From contig JACDOX010000009.1 in assembly GCA_014549065.1 (NCBI GenBank), forward strand, positions 3,149,310-3,213,309: a stretch of DNA of 64,000 nt, written 5' to 3'. The stretch's first letter is position 1. Each line of letters starts with the position of its first letter. Shown one piece after another: positions 43,401-58,400 of this stretch. Origin of the DNA: Cardinalis cardinalis (Eukaryota; Chordata; Aves; Passeriformes; Cardinalidae). Under the pieces are notes generated by a model. It was not told where the DNA came from. It did no database searches and was given only the letters and a program-made list of their open reading frames with translations. Made by a program: the position numbers and the translations under genes.

Positions 43401-46400
43401 TGTGAGGATCACAAGTGAGCAGAAAGGTAATGCAACTTGCTGCATCCTGCTTTTACAAAGAAGGTTTACTTCTTCACATACATGGAAATGCCTTCATTTA
43501 CTGAAGATGTCAGAGGAAAACAGAAAAAACCCCACAACACATTTTATTGCAAACCACCCATATTTTATTGTTTTGCTTTATTCTGTATTTCTTAACTTGC
43601 ACTGTTTTACAGCTGTGCCTTCTTTTGTAGTTTATTTTGTTTACAGATCATATTACTAGTGATAAGGATTGCTATAAACAACAAAAAACTTTGTATCTGA
43701 TAATNTGAAAATCTATCACCTTTGTTGCTAATTTATAAACACACATAACAGGTTGTTTTTACAGAAGTATTTAACATTCTTAGTATTTTGCCACAGATTG
43801 GGAATCAAAGATCTAGAATTGATCCATACTCAAGTTTTGCCATATCAGAAATTCATTCTAGAGATTTCTTGTGATGGATAACACTGTAATTACTGTGAGA
43901 CCTATTCTTCTCAGTTTTGTCTACTCTTTGTTTCTCTGTTGAGTCATTATGGCTATAGGAATGATTCACAACAACAAAGCAGTGTGGTAAAACTAGACAT
44001 ACAGTGATCTCATCCTGGTTCTTAAGGTACTGGGAAACTATCCTGTTTGTTTTTCCCTGGCATCAGTTTTCCCCCNTTGTCTGACAATAACCAACTAAAT
44101 GTTTTGATAGTGCTCTGAGCAGGTGTCTGAAATCAAAAGAAAGGTCACAGTCAAAAAGGCATCACTTTCCCAACTGGATCCATTTCACGGTGATCTCTGA
44201 CCTCTNTATTGGTGTCCTTTTGTTGCAGGCCCTGCGTGTGTTGAGCTGTGATTACAAGATGGAAAATGAAACTAGAATGGTGGTTTGTGATCTTGGGAAC
44301 CCCATGGTGGCTGGCGCAAATGTAAGGGAAAACCAGATGCATTTACTGATTTTTATCTAATTGAATTTTAAAGAGGAACAAATNGAAATTTATTCAATTA
44401 CCAGAATGTGTCCCAATAAGCAGCACATAANCCAAATTATTTACCTGGACAAGAAATTGTTGTTGTAATAAGAGGCAGAACCGTGCTTTTGAAAAAGTAG
44501 CAATTTGTTTTTCTAAAAGATTAATTATGGTAGAACTTGGGGTTTATGTCACTTAAAGAAAATGACTCGATTTATCACTATGACTCCATTAGAAGTTGCA
44601 CTAGTTTAGTGAGAATTCCAGTCTATAATGTGATCAGTTTATTTCTTCCTTTTAGAATCCTCTCTTCTTAAAACATAAAGGTATATGTATAGTAAATGAC
44701 AACTTTGTCAGCCTGATTCTCATCTTGAGTGCATAAGGGTCATATTACCAGTTTATATCACTATTTATATCAAGGAAAGAGTGTTTGGAATAAACTTATG
44801 CTTTAAAGTTATTATTTTAATTCTAAAGATTTCCCTAAAAAGTTAAACTATCATCCTAAAAAGTAAAAGTAATTGAAAACATTTCTGAGGAATGGAATTT
44901 TCATAATGGGATGATGGGATGCAAAGACAGCCTCTCATAAATCTTTCTACACATTAGATGGAATGATGGTAGCTTTGTTTTTGGACAAAAGTAGAACTGT
45001 ATAATAAGTGATGATGAACACTAGATGAGGATAAAAAATAGATTTGGAGATAAAAAATTCCACAATTGTCATTCTTTGTCCCTATGTCATGACAAAACAA
45101 CCCAGGAAATCCGAGAAGTGTTAAATCCAGGAATGTTCAGCTATGGATGCTCTTGCAGAGGAATTTAGTGTTTCTCATAAATTCATAAGTTCTACAAATA
45201 TTTAACTAAAAGAAAATAATCCAAATATTGATACTTAGATAAAAAACTGTCCTGATAAAAACAAAGCAATCAACAACATAAACATATACCAGGAATAAAT
45301 AACAGCTTTTAATTGAAAACCACAACTGTTTGAATTTCATATTGGATCTATGGCTTTGCAAAGAAACCAAAGCAAATTTCTTTAGTATTTTCAAAATACC
45401 TACTAAGTTAAAGTTTATCCTATGGAAGATCAGTATTTCAATCTTCAGCCTCTCTGTAGAGGGGGGCTTTCCTGGCCTCTTTTAATCTTGAAGCGGTTCA
45501 TGTCTGACCCTTGACAGAAGAACCAAATGGGTCATATTATTGGAGATTGGGATTAGAATAAGTTTCTTCAGATCTTTGGGGTAGCCTGAGATCAGCCATA
45601 CAACTTTAGAAAGTGAGTGAGGGCAGGTGTCTCATAGAGTCACCTGCNTGCATGGCCACAGGCAGTCCCTGAGATTCTTTGAGACTACAGGAAACCATTG
45701 AAAATTAAGTTCCAGGTGATGGACCTCCTGGGAAGAGGAATCTTCCTGGTGAGGATCCTTCTACATTGAACTACTTTGAACTAAAAGTCTGAAGAGATTA
45801 CTATAAACATTTTCTGAGAAAGACATAGACAAGAAGGCCAAAAGATTTTGTAGGTTTTGTTTTATTTTACTTAATGAAAATCCTAAAAAGGAAAAGTAAT
45901 TGAAAACATTCTGAGGAATGGAATTTTCATAATGGGATGATGAGATGCAATGACAGGCCAAAACATGAGACAAATTCCAATTCAAGGCAAATAATTTCTT
46001 GTACTGATAAGACAGTAACTTTACTTATCTGCTTAGTAGTTTCCTAGTTAGTGTCAAGGCAGAAGCAAATTCTCAAGATACAGAAGTGGACAAGAATATT
46101 GTGGGTAATTGGGATGCAGTGGAGTGGGGCAGGAAAGCCTAAAACCCCTTGGGCTGGAAGAGAAAAGGAAGACCAAACACGAGAGACACCAACTTGTATG
46201 CCAAGAAGGAAAGGAAANCTTTGCAGTTTGCATATGGTCATAAGCATAAGCAATGGAAAGGTCTGAGTGTACAGGTGTTAGACTACAAACCCTAATATTC
46301 CTCCCTTTGCATCCAAAGCCCTGTTTCCACATCATCCTTCACCCAAACTGCTAGCATTAGCAGTGTGAAGCCTGCAGGAATGCCATTTGGTGGCCACTAA

Positions 46401-49400
46401 AACATTACTACTCTTGCCTGTCTCTTTATGAATTTTCACAGCATAACTAATCCTTCTTCTCTTCAGAATCAACTCTAGGACTGCTCTATGTTCCATTACC
46501 AGATACTACTAAGCACACTACTTCATAAAGAGAGAAGTAGCAGAATAAAACANCAGGGTCCATAACATATTCAAGGGTTTTCTACTTTAGAACAAGATAA
46601 TCCATCCCTTTAAAATTGAGGCATACAAAGGTAGAGCATTACAAAGCCACATGGCAACATTGTTTGATTACAGTAAGCAAAATCNTAAATCCTAAATTTA
46701 TCTTTGAAGCCAGCTCTCCTGGAAGCTCAGTAAAGGTGAAAGGACTTGTGTTTTTTCAGTCCAAACATATTTGTGATGGCAAATGTACTTCCAAAAGCAA
46801 AATACCAGCCCTTTGTACAAATTGCATAAATCTCAAAAGGTTGCTCTGATCCATTTCCAGTTTTGCAAAACAATTCTGCTCTGGCAGGAGATCAGTTATT
46901 CTCAAAATACTCAGTCAGAAAGGGACTCTTTGTGGAAGTTGTGAGTGGGAAGGAAGGGTTAGGTCAAAATTGAACATTNCTAAAACTCCTTAACTATTGA
47001 GTCACCTTAATAACTTGCCAGCACCCTGAAATCCTAGAATTCTTGAGCTCTTGAAGATCNGCTTCTGAGTATGAGGGTTATGTTGGGATTTTGTAATATA
47101 ATCTATGGGATATTACTGCAGCAGACTACAGGGTTGTCTGATACCTCACATCTTCAAAATGCATTATGTCATCTGTGTCCTTAAAATTGTTTACTGGCCA
47201 CAAAAAATATTTCATCTTTTCAGTAATATCTTTGAAGTTAAAAAAAAAAAAAGATGAAAAAGTAAAAATGAAGATAAAAAGAATTGGTAAGGAAAACCTC
47301 AATGCCAAATAGCCCAGAATGAAAACTAAATGTCTGACAACATCTCACTGGCAAAGATTGCTCAATATACTTATTTATGACACTGAAATGGATCAGACTG
47401 ACAAGCTTCCTAGTGNCTGTTCAGTGGCATTAGCAAGTGAGAAAATTCTAGTAGAAAAATCTGGAAGTTTATAGAAATTAATAGAAACAAAGTTAGAAGA
47501 CTGGAGGCTTGGAAGGTCTTGCCTATTTCTTGGTANGTACCAAATTGATTCTTCAAGAGCNCCAGGTTTTATCTTTCTTTAGCACTGTAAGACACTTCAT
47601 AAAAAGCTACACCTTGTCTCCCAGCATACTCCTAAATTCTGTCAAACATAATAGGTTAAAACTTCTTAGTAATAGCAGAAATGCCATGTATTTCAAAGAT
47701 ACATGATGTTACAAACGTGGAGATAATGCAGTCTTAATTAAACTTACTTTACTTTGAAAATTTTAAGTAAAAATAAACAATTCTGATACAATTTCTATGC
47801 TACTAAAATAAGGATGTTGAATAATTGCTAATTTATATGTTTAAGCAAGTTAAACCCCNTTGGCCTCAATGGGTTTTCAGCAAGGGCATGTGAGCATCCT
47901 TGCCCCATTATTAGTAGCAAAGTCAAGGGTTACATGANATAAACAAAGTCATATGATTACACAAAGACAACATCTGCAACTTATTAGAGTTGTACAGTAG
48001 GAGTGTGTTTCACTATTAAATGGGGGATGAAGCCTCAGGGGTGTAATAGATCATCAGAACTGCGGTTCATGGCTGCTCTGTCTGATGAAAATTTTATCTT
48101 TGGTTCATCAAATGTTTTTTCTGCTGTAAGTGGAAACAAATTTATTTAGACTGGTTAGTAAAAACAGAAAGAGAAATGGTGAGTTTNATATCTGGAAATA
48201 TTTTGGCTAAAAGACAAAAGTAATTATATTTTTAAAGGTGAATGGAATATCAATAGAGTTGCTAATATCATCTCCAAAAAGTGTCCTTAAAATTAAAATG
48301 AGCTTACATCTTTATCCCAAGTNAGCTGTTCAAGTTTTGAGCAATTTAATGAGTACTGTCTTTTCATCTGAAAGATTTTGCTTCAAAAAGGAGAGATCTA
48401 CTGTAACTATGAAATTAAGATCATCAGAATTCAAAGATTTGAACTCACCATTCAATTTATGATGACAGTATTGGTTCAGCTTGAGTCAGCTGAAAGTAGT
48501 TGAAACNTGGTGGGTAAGTTTTGTTCTGGTGATGGATTGTGTTGCTCCACTGCAAATGAAGAAATAGGAGAATTGAATGAAAANAAATGGTGGGAAAAAG
48601 GAATTGCTTAAACATATGAAATGACATTCACAGAGGAAAATTCCTCATCTTCAATGATGTTGAATTTAAGNCCCTACATTTGTTTGTCCTGTCTTGTTGT
48701 TAACAAGGTTTCCTGAAATATTCTGAGGAAATTATGCCAAGCAGAAAACCTTTTTTTTTCCCCCCCCCAACCCTGGGTCCAGTCAGACACTGGCAGAAAT
48801 GAGGGAATGATGTCCTCATTTCCTGATGCCTTTTGATGAATTTCTCNCAAAGATTGTTTGTCCACATGGAAAATGTATCTATGTTTTACCACACTTTTTN
48901 AAAAAATGCAAGTACAATGTGCATGTTATCCTGCAAAAAATTCTGCCATTAGGCCAGATGGAAGGTAGAGGGGGAGTGCGAAGTTGTAGGAATTGAAAAA
49001 TTCACATTTTGAAAATTACCAGATTTAAAACATGCAGTTGAAAGAATTAAAAACAATAATTTAAACATTGCAGTAGAATTTAATTAATTGAACATTGAGG
49101 ACAGATGGCATCTCCTGCTACTCACGCGCCACTTACACACTGGGGCTGTAAATGTGTCCAACGAGAGGCTTACAGAGACCCCACCATGGGCTATTGTATA
49201 TTTTTTCTCTAGTTAGCCCTTCACTCTTCTGAATAAACTTNTTCTGCTTATCCCTGCTCTTCTTGCAAAGCAAATGGAAATTGTCAAAAGGAGGAAGCCA
49301 GGTCTGCTTAAACACAAAGCAGCACCAGTGGAAGCACTTACTTCCTTCAGTTTTGGGGTCTGTGTGTTTTACTCTCTCCTCTGGTCACTCNCTCCAAGTT

Positions 49401-52400
49401 GTAGCAAATTGAACTGCTAATATAACTTTGAAGCTGTATTCCTCTTAACAGAACTCCAATGGAAAAAAAAGTCAAACTAGAAGTAAATTAAACTGCTGCT
49501 AATTTAGCCTCAGGTGCTCAGTCAGCCCCACGACACCTGAAGCAGGCAGTGCAGAGCTGCCAGGTGCAGAGACAGTGCAGGGAGCTCTGCAGACTTGGAC
49601 AAGGGTGTGCATGGATGGAGGCAGGGATCAGAGCTGCCAGACAACTGTTATTTGCTTTTGGCTCTGCTTGGCAAAGACTGTCTGGATGAAGAAGGGCCCA
49701 CTGCTGTGTTCTTGGGAGTGTGCTTCTCTATTCCTCTGATCTTTCCTCTCTCCAGCCAAGTTTTCCATCTGGCAACATAGAGAGGCAGGAGGGTATTTTT
49801 TCCTGAGAACAACTAGATGATGTTATTTCATACTAATTTTGAAAAGCAGCAGTATCCAGTATAAGTCTGTGAAATGCAATGTTGAACAGTACTGCTTTAT
49901 TGATCGGGAGGGAGATCAACTATTTCTAGTAACCTGTTGTTTTGTTTCTTTCTCAGTTCTCCACAGGCATTCGATTTTCTGTTCAGCATTTTGAAAATGC
50001 AGATTTCAGCATCAATTTTGAGCTGCAAATAAAAAGGTTAGAAATGTTATCAAGAGCATGGTATTTGAAATTATTAATTCCTTTTGGCATAGGAAGTTTA
50101 TTATATAATAAGGTCCCTTTTCAGTATCAGTAATTATTACAGGGGCTTTCCTATGGTAGTTTATGTCAGGAGGATTTTTGAGGTTGGAACCCCATTAACT
50201 ATTAGGAGAATCAGTCCTATTTCTTTAAAATTCAGGTTATTCAGGTATTTCTTTAAAATTCAGGTTAACTGAGTTTTTAAGCATCTTCTGCAGATTTGCC
50301 AAATCTGAACTTTATTTTATGCTTCAGAATTAATAAACGGTAATCACTTTGCAACAAAGGTGAATATGCACGAACATATCATGCTCTGAATTAAACCAGA
50401 CATGCTTCTTCTTCACAAAAATTTAGAAAATAAAAGGAAAGCAGTTAAAATCTGCTCAGCATATTTACTGGCATGGAGAGAACTTTCAGTTTGATTCAGG
50501 CGAACCTTTGCAATTTTTCCATTTGATTCCTCCCCATTTGTGGGCCTCCCATATTAATACTGTAGAATCTTGTGTTTTATGCTGAGCAGTACTCCTTCCA
50601 CAGAGACAAAAAAGCANAGAGTGGGCTGGGTTAGGATAAGAGCAAAAACAAACCTGGGAGTTTTTCAGTAGGTGGAAGGGCTTCTGCTCCATCTGTCCTC
50701 ATCAAATACTCACTGGAGTTCTGTATGGGGCCCTCTCTGCCCCACATGCAGAGACTTAATTGCTAATGTCTGGCCTTTAATGAGGGCCTTGATCATTTTC
50801 ATTATGGTAAATAACTGAGACATTTTAAATGTTTAAGTCATGTCTCCATAATGTAACCCTTGAAGGGAAAGGACATGCAGAAACTCAGGAAGGGCACAGC
50901 AGTGCCACAGAAGTCCATTAGGCAGTTGGTCAGGCATCAGCCCTCTCCCTGGAATCTGGCTGGGGACCAGGCAAACCTGGGCATGAGCTCCTCTGGAGAG
51001 AGATACAGCATTTACCTTGTAGGCCCCCTGTCCATGCCACTATTCATTTCTTAATGCAAGCAGTAGTTTTAAATGGTTATCCAAGGTTCATGTCACCACC
51101 CTTTTCATGCTGTAAATCTGGGGAGGTCCGGAGCTTTTTGGGTAGTTAAATCTGTNTAGGTGATAAGAGTTGAATTAGTAGGTAACAGTTTTTAAAGAGT
51201 AACAAGAATTTCCTAAGGAATAAGTCTGAACTTCCAGAGACTGCAACATCTCATGCTTCCTCCATGGGTGTGACTCACTAAAATGTAAAGGAGGGAAATG
51301 TGTTGGGCTATAAACTGGTATGAAAATGTTGAAGAGCACACAGCTATTTAAAAAACAACAAAAAAGGAAAGAGTAAAGAGTAAAATTTCTTGCATAGGGA
51401 ATGTACCCTGCAGTAAAAACTCACTGCTTCGTACATTCATTCACAAGCAGCAGGACAGTTTGTGTGGCTCTATGTTCTCAGTGAAGAGATAAAACAATCC
51501 TAAAGGAAAAAGGGAGCAGAACTCCAAGAAGCAAACAGAGGAAATTGCCTAGATGGAGGCAAGAATACATCTGAATTTGAGTCCTATTTTAATTTATTCA
51601 AAAGAGAGGACTTGCATTTGCTTCAAAACATCAAGTGGAAAATAAGTATTTTGGTTTGCAAAACTGAAGTTCATTACTTATAAAAAACAAGCAAGAGGCT
51701 GAATAGTGTCTTGAAATCTCATTCCTTTTCTGATGTGGATGTTGCTATGCAATTATGTACCTCTTAGAGAGAGAGATGTCTTGGCACTTCTGTTTAAACT
51801 ATTTTCTTCTCTAAAAAATGCCATGAAGCATGAACAAGGTTTGAATAGCAGATATGTATGATCAAAATCTGTATTTTAACTCTATGGAAAGTAGGACAAA
51901 CAAGCAAATTGGAGAGCAGTTCATTCTAACAAAATAGTGGTATTATAATTTTTGCACTTAAAACAATTTTTGTACATTTATACTCAAAACAATGGCTATA
52001 GAGGATTACCTAAAACTTCAAATAATGTTTGATGGGAATCTGCATTAGTTTACAAACAAATTAGAGCTGGTCTTAATTTCAGCAATCTGTAACCAGAAAG
52101 CCTGGATCAAAGCTCTTTATTCCTCAGGAGTCAGTCACTGGAAATGCTGACCTCCTCTGAATGTTTCCAATTGACTGATGGTACCCAGATGTGATACCAG
52201 CAAACTGGGACAGCAGTAGAAACTTGGTGTTCATGGAGCAAGGAAGACCACACTTGATTGAAAAAAAAAATCCAAACTTAGTGTTGTTAATCTCATAATT
52301 AATAAATCTGTAATTACTTCACTATCTTCATGAATTTGAACTTGCAAACCTTTCTTTATAGGAATGGGCTATAATCACAGGANTAGCCTTTTGAAGTAAG

Positions 52401-55400
52401 AGAAACTTAATAAACTTAATAAACTACGTTGATTACTAAGGATTTACAATCAGAAAAGACAATGAGTGAGAGCTCTAGATTTTAAACACAGAGATCTGTT
52501 TTCACTACTGAGTGGTTTTAAAAATGTAAACACTCTGGATAGGGGAGGGAAGAAAATAAGAAAGAAACAGTTGATCTTGGGTTTTTTCCCCCAAAGACTC
52601 AGTCATGCAAAAGTCACAGGTTTGGAGAGACATAAAAATAAATTTTATTCCAACAAAGCTTGTCTTGTTCATTAACATTGCCTTCCTCCAGTGTATGAAA
52701 CAAAGTTCTATTCTATTAAAATACTTTTATCTGTACAGATAGCCAAGTTGTACAAGATATTCTGAGCCAAATAAATTTGTATCTTTTTATTCATCATCAC
52801 AGGATTCTTTAAAGGAAGTTAAAGTTGAAGATATTATTAAATATGTGATGAGCTTAAATAATATCCAACTTAAATACCAGTGTCCTACAAGACTGAGGAG
52901 TGCCAATTGGAATTCCATTTTGTAATATGCCCAGTGCGCATATTGTGTGTTGAGTGATATGATAATCTAGAGTTCTGATATAAAACCTTTGTTAATACTT
53001 GTACATATTTTTTCCAGTTCTAACAAGATAAATCCCACCAGCAACTTAGTGAACCTCCATATCAACATCAGTGCTGTGGCTCAAGTACAGATCAGAGGGT
53101 AAGTATGCAACTATTTCAACTCATTATGATAACTACTTTTTTACAGAATCTTTCTGCATATGATAATCCCATGCAGTGAATCTTTTGGCATATTATAAAC
53201 CCAAATGCCTTATCCATCTAGGACACCTGGGTCTCACCCCTGCAAGCCTTGCAGGATGGAGCTACTACAAACTTGACTGTCTGTGCAAAGGCAGCAACCT
53301 AAAGAATCTCACATTGTAGTAACATCAGTCAGAGCCAGCATTTCATTTGGGCATTCAAATTGTGCATGGATGTTATGAATATAAAATGCCTGCTCATATG
53401 TGTAGGTCTTCTTGTGCAACCACTTGGATGCTTAATGCTGAATAACAAACAGAATCTACTGCTTTTATGGCTGGAAATGTGAAACACATTATGGCAAGAC
53501 ATGTACTAATAGAGAGCAGAGTGAGGCCTTTGGAGAAAGGATGAGTAAGAAATGAGTTATGGTAAACTGTTTACTGACACAAAGTATACCAAAATTAAAC
53601 AAGCACAGATATAATCAAAGATGATAATTTCTATCTCTGTTTTCATATACAGCTTAGTTTTGGAAATTATAAAATGAAATTAGGTGATAATTGCCAGCTG
53701 AAGATGAGCCAGCACTGTGCCTTTGTGGCCAAGAAGGCCAATGGCATCCTGGCTTGTATCAGACATGGTGTGGCCAGCAGGCATTGATCAACCCCCTGTC
53801 CTTGGCACTGGTGAGGCCAAACCTCAAATACTGGCATCATTTTTGCACCCCTCACTACAAGAAGGGCATTGAGGTACAGGAGCAAGTCCAGCAAAGAGGA
53901 GCAAAGCTGGTGAAGGGCCTGGAGCAGCTGAGGGAGCTGGGGGTGTTCAGCCTAGAGNAAAGGAGTCTCAGGAAGACCTTACTGCTCTCCACAAATAACT
54001 GAAAGGAGGTTGTATTGTGGTGGGAATCAGTCTNCTCTCCCAGATAACTAGTGACAGGACAAGATGAAATGGCCTCTAGTGGCAGCAGGGGAAGTTCAGT
54101 TTGGATATTAGGAATATCTTCTTCACAGAAAGAGTTGTCAAGGACTGGAAGAGGCTCCTCGGGGAAGTGGTACAGTCACTATCCAGGGAGATACTGAAAA
54201 GACATGTAGATCTGGCACTGAGGGACATGATTTAATTGTGAACCTGACAGCACTAGTTTTATGGTTGGACTCCATAATCTTTAAGGTTTTTTCCAACCTA
54301 AATAATTCTATTATTTTATAAGAATATTAGAGTGCTCTGTAAAATCTTGGAACTAGACTCCTATTCTGGCATCCTGGAGGAAGTCAGGAGGATGTCTGGG
54401 ATATCAGATTTCCTACATCTCCTCTTATGAAACTACAGCTCAAAAAAACCCCTTAACCATTATCAGCTCTGCAAGGGTTNAACAGGAGCTACAAGGCCTA
54501 GATTCACTTCCACAGTCAGGCCATGAAGCTTGGCTGAGGCAAGAAGGGTCTCTCATATGATGCACCTCAAGGGGCTGTTTTAGATGTAAGCAAATTTAAA
54601 TTTATTTATTTATGAGGTTTTTAATTTATAAAAATGTATTTATTCTTGTCACTTCCAAAAGAATATGACTACCTAGAACTAGCAATAANTCAAATAATTT
54701 TGCAGATCACAGAGAACATGTTTTCTGCTTTAATATTCAATCTATCTGCTCTTATCTGGTCTAATATTCAGTCTAAACCTGAGAGATTTTAAAAGGGTTT
54801 TTTCATCATATTTTGTAAGTGTATTCCAGATTAAGAAGACCCTAAAACTATTCAGGTGGAACAAAAAAAGCTGGGAATCAAAGACTGTGTGGATATATGT
54901 TAATTACTTTATTTCTGAAAAGGAGCACTTGAAATACAGCTTGTTGAATAAGAACAGAAGTGAGAATATTATTTTATTCTCTGTGACTAGTGGTGATCTA
55001 AGGAAATGAGCTTGATAGAAAGAGAGGTGAAGAATACAAAAGGTGTAATACAGAAGAGGCTGAGGAGAAAATAATCAAAGGTGTAATTTAATGGGCTAAG
55101 GATGTGTGAGAAAGTGTTGGGAGCCAGCAGCTGCTAGGGTTGCCATGGGTGAGTACCCAGGCTAAGGACAGGCTGGAGTTTTGGACTAGAACAGTTGAGG
55201 TTACATACACAGGACTTCCCAGTAAGGACTACTTCCAGTGCTGTGGATTCTTTTCTTTTTTTTTTCTTTTTTTTTTCTTTTGTGAAGTCTCTCCTCACTT
55301 TAATAAAAAAGTCTTACAAACTTTTTATTCTTTGCAGACTCTTTGGAAACTTTGCTTCCATTGTGCTTTTTGTGTGCCATAGCGTGTTCCTTTTAATGAA

Positions 55401-58400
55401 ACCTTCTGTAACATGTAAATTGATAGACCACAAAATGACCACAAAATCCTCAGTTATTAGGAGCTTGGTGATAAGTGGAAAAAGTTGCTTGAATTGCTGC
55501 CTGNAGTTCTAGGAAACAGGTCATTAAATACAGAGGAATTACTTAATTGAATGACTTCCAGTTTCTTTCCTCTTAAGTATTTTAATTTTCTTATTAGCTA
55601 TAGCATTCCCTAATACTTTGTTGACAGATTTTGCTAATTACTCAGAGATGCTAAAACATGCAGTTCCAAGGGAATTGCTCACTATTTCTTAGATAAAAAT
55701 AAAAGAGACTGTGTCCACATTTGGACTGGAAAATATCTTGCATTAGTTTCTTTACTTCTCTTCTGAGAATTGCACAGAGTGGAACTGAATGCATCATACA
55801 TTTTACTGAGGAAAAACAAGTATTTATGAAACTGTGCGTATGCATACATGCAGATATACTTGCACAGTGGAACCATGCTAATACTTCTTCTGTGAGAAGG
55901 GAGGAAATCTTCTTCAACAGCCTCTCTTTAAAAGAAAATTAACATAACTCCTTAGATAGTTCAATAAGCAGTTGCTTTGATACCTTTGAATATTCTGCTT
56001 ACCTCTCTTTGTCTTCAAAAATGTAGGAGTTTTAGTATTGGCATTGTTATTTCCCACTGCTGAAAAAACGCTAGAGGAATGAGAGATTCAAGAAGGAAGT
56101 AATTTGGATTAAGAGGATTTGTAGCTGGCAGAATTTTTATTGTATATCCCCATAAAAGCCTTTTCTGTGCACCACACTTTGTTTATCATATTTTTCAATA
56201 CTTCTGTTTCATTATAATTGTCACCTAAAAGTCCAGGGAAAATCCTCGGATAATAAATCATTCAAATGTTAAAAATATTCTCAATTAAATGCAAAATAAA
56301 ATAGTAAAAAGTGTGAATTTGTTTTTCTTTGACCCAATTTTGCTACTTCATGTCAATAGTGGAAGTCTTCAAAATAACTGTAAATTCTGTTAAAATAAAT
56401 GTTCTTATATANACTACAATAATTTTAATTTAATGTCTAAATTTATACTTTACATTTTGTTAATCCGTGGATAAGAATCCTTCCCTGACCATGCAATAGA
56501 AAGCACTGAGTTTTGAAACCTCATGTCTTCTTCTTTTTGTCTCTGTACAGTTTCTGATTTGCAGTTTTTTGTGGTAGATAAANGGTCTATGTGTCTTGGC
56601 CTTTGTAACAACACTCTGAAGTTCCTATTCTCCAGCAACAATCAATGATTAAAATTCATATTGGAAACAAATGATTTGTGAAACTTAAGCTAAGTACCTA
56701 ATAAGAATTTACTTTTTAATTAATATGTTGAGTTTCTTTTATTATTAGGGTTGGCTTGTGAATTTATCCTGTGTCATACTTGTTAGTGCAAACTGCTGGC
56801 AATTTGAAGTCCGGGGAAGTGTTAAGAGTTAGGATACTCTGGAATACACCAAATTTCACCAAAAGTGTACTTCAGCTGGATGGCATTAAGCTGTTCTTCT
56901 ATGGGATTTCCTGCTGCTTTGAGAAGCTGTATACTGTAGAAAATTTTCATTCATTGTATATGACATAAGAGCTGTTATCAAGAACAGTTTGTTCCTTCCA
57001 GTAGTATTTTTTCAGCATTTGCAACAAAACTATCCAATCTTTTCTTCAAGGGGAAATCTGCAGCAGGGCCACTGCAAAGTGATTAACATTGGTGCCTAGA
57101 AGTCCAATTATGGTATTCAAATTTTACACTCTAAAAAATTAATGAGTGGTTTTTTACAGTTTTCTGTTAGCAAAACTCCAGCTCTGGCAGAACCAACATT
57201 GAAATTGTATGGNTTTTCTTTCAGCTAAAGACTCCATAAATCAGCAAAACTGAGTGAGAGTTGACCCTGGCAAAGAAAGGGTAACACCATTTCCTTGTAG
57301 CTCCAAGAGCTACATGCAGTACTTGCAGGTGACAGATGTTTGTGCCAGAACTGACTTATCATGCTAAAAGAAATTCTTGGGATCTGATTTCCCAACTTCT
57401 GAACACCTGAGTGAGGTTTAGTTGGCATCTGAATGGAACTGGTACAATGAAATTCCAATTTTTATGAGAAATAAAATGTTTGTGATTCAAATAAAAACGT
57501 TAACAGAAGACTACTTTCTTAAGGTCAGATAGAGAAGAAAAGGAAAAATAAAAAAGCAGCTGGAAAGATGATGTCAAATATTAAGTCACATTTTTCTTTG
57601 TTTATGTTTTATTTATGTGTTGCAACTTGCAGCAATATTCCAGGGAATGCTTGAACGGCCACTTTGTTTGCAAAGCAATTGGAAATCCTGGAGCACTCTT
57701 TTAGAGGCTAGTCCTGAATTCTGTTTCTCAGTACACCAATTTCCATTATGACTTTATGGAAGTCACAATATCTCTGTTTCCCATCTACTATGTTATGGAG
57801 GCATTGTAGCATTCACCTCACCTAATTCTAGTTAATATGCCCAAATAACAAGCGTTTGAGGGCTCAGGTTTTTATAGTGGTCATCATTTTGTTCTAAAAC
57901 TAATGCAATCAGTCACTGGTAACAGTTACTGTTTTATACTGTTTCATATATTACAGAGTGTCTCACCCCCCAACAATTATTTTGCCACTTCACAACTGGG
58001 AGCCGAAAGATGAACCTACAAAAGAAGAAGAAGTTGGTCCTTTAGTAGAACACATCTATGAGGTAAAAATTATGTATGTTTCCACAGGACCTCACGCTTC
58101 CCCCACTGAATTCCTGATGAATTTGGTTTATTGTCTTTATCTGTAGCTAGATAAAGCCACAAATGTAAATACTCTGACTTTAGCACATGACCCAAATTTA
58201 ATCTGGGAATTCACAACCCTATTATCTGTTCATATGAGTGGAGGGGATATTAGTTTATGCTAGGAGTCTGTCTTAGATATTTAAGGGATTTATAAACATT
58301 TTGGGTGTTTGACAAGAATTAAAAACAGTGCTTAAAAGGTCCTTATAGTCAATGTCAAGTATCTTCTCATTAGAAGCTGTACATGCTGTGCACTGGAAAA

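Larger units (their letters stand above)
44322..49956. other. ITGA8 intron (5.6 kb)
   Basis: Contains both copies of the 77 bp local duplication, a T9/C9-like run near 48749-48770 and a GC-richer patch near 49500-49790. No gene recognised. Confidence 0.9.
50037..53017. other. ITGA8 intron (3.0 kb)
   Basis: Starts at the weak gttaga donor. Holds the 28 bp tandem duplication and a 9 bp tandem repeat. Confidence 0.9.
53099..57956. other. ITGA8 intron (4.9 kb)
   Basis: Contains the 640 bp CR1 fragment and a T-rich tract near 55250. The rest is AT-rich without recognised features. Confidence 0.9.

Noticed and set aside
55140..55512. Plus-strand frames with a Phe-rich run
   Set aside because: The Phe run comes from the T-rich tract and the frames show no homology to ITGA8 or other families.
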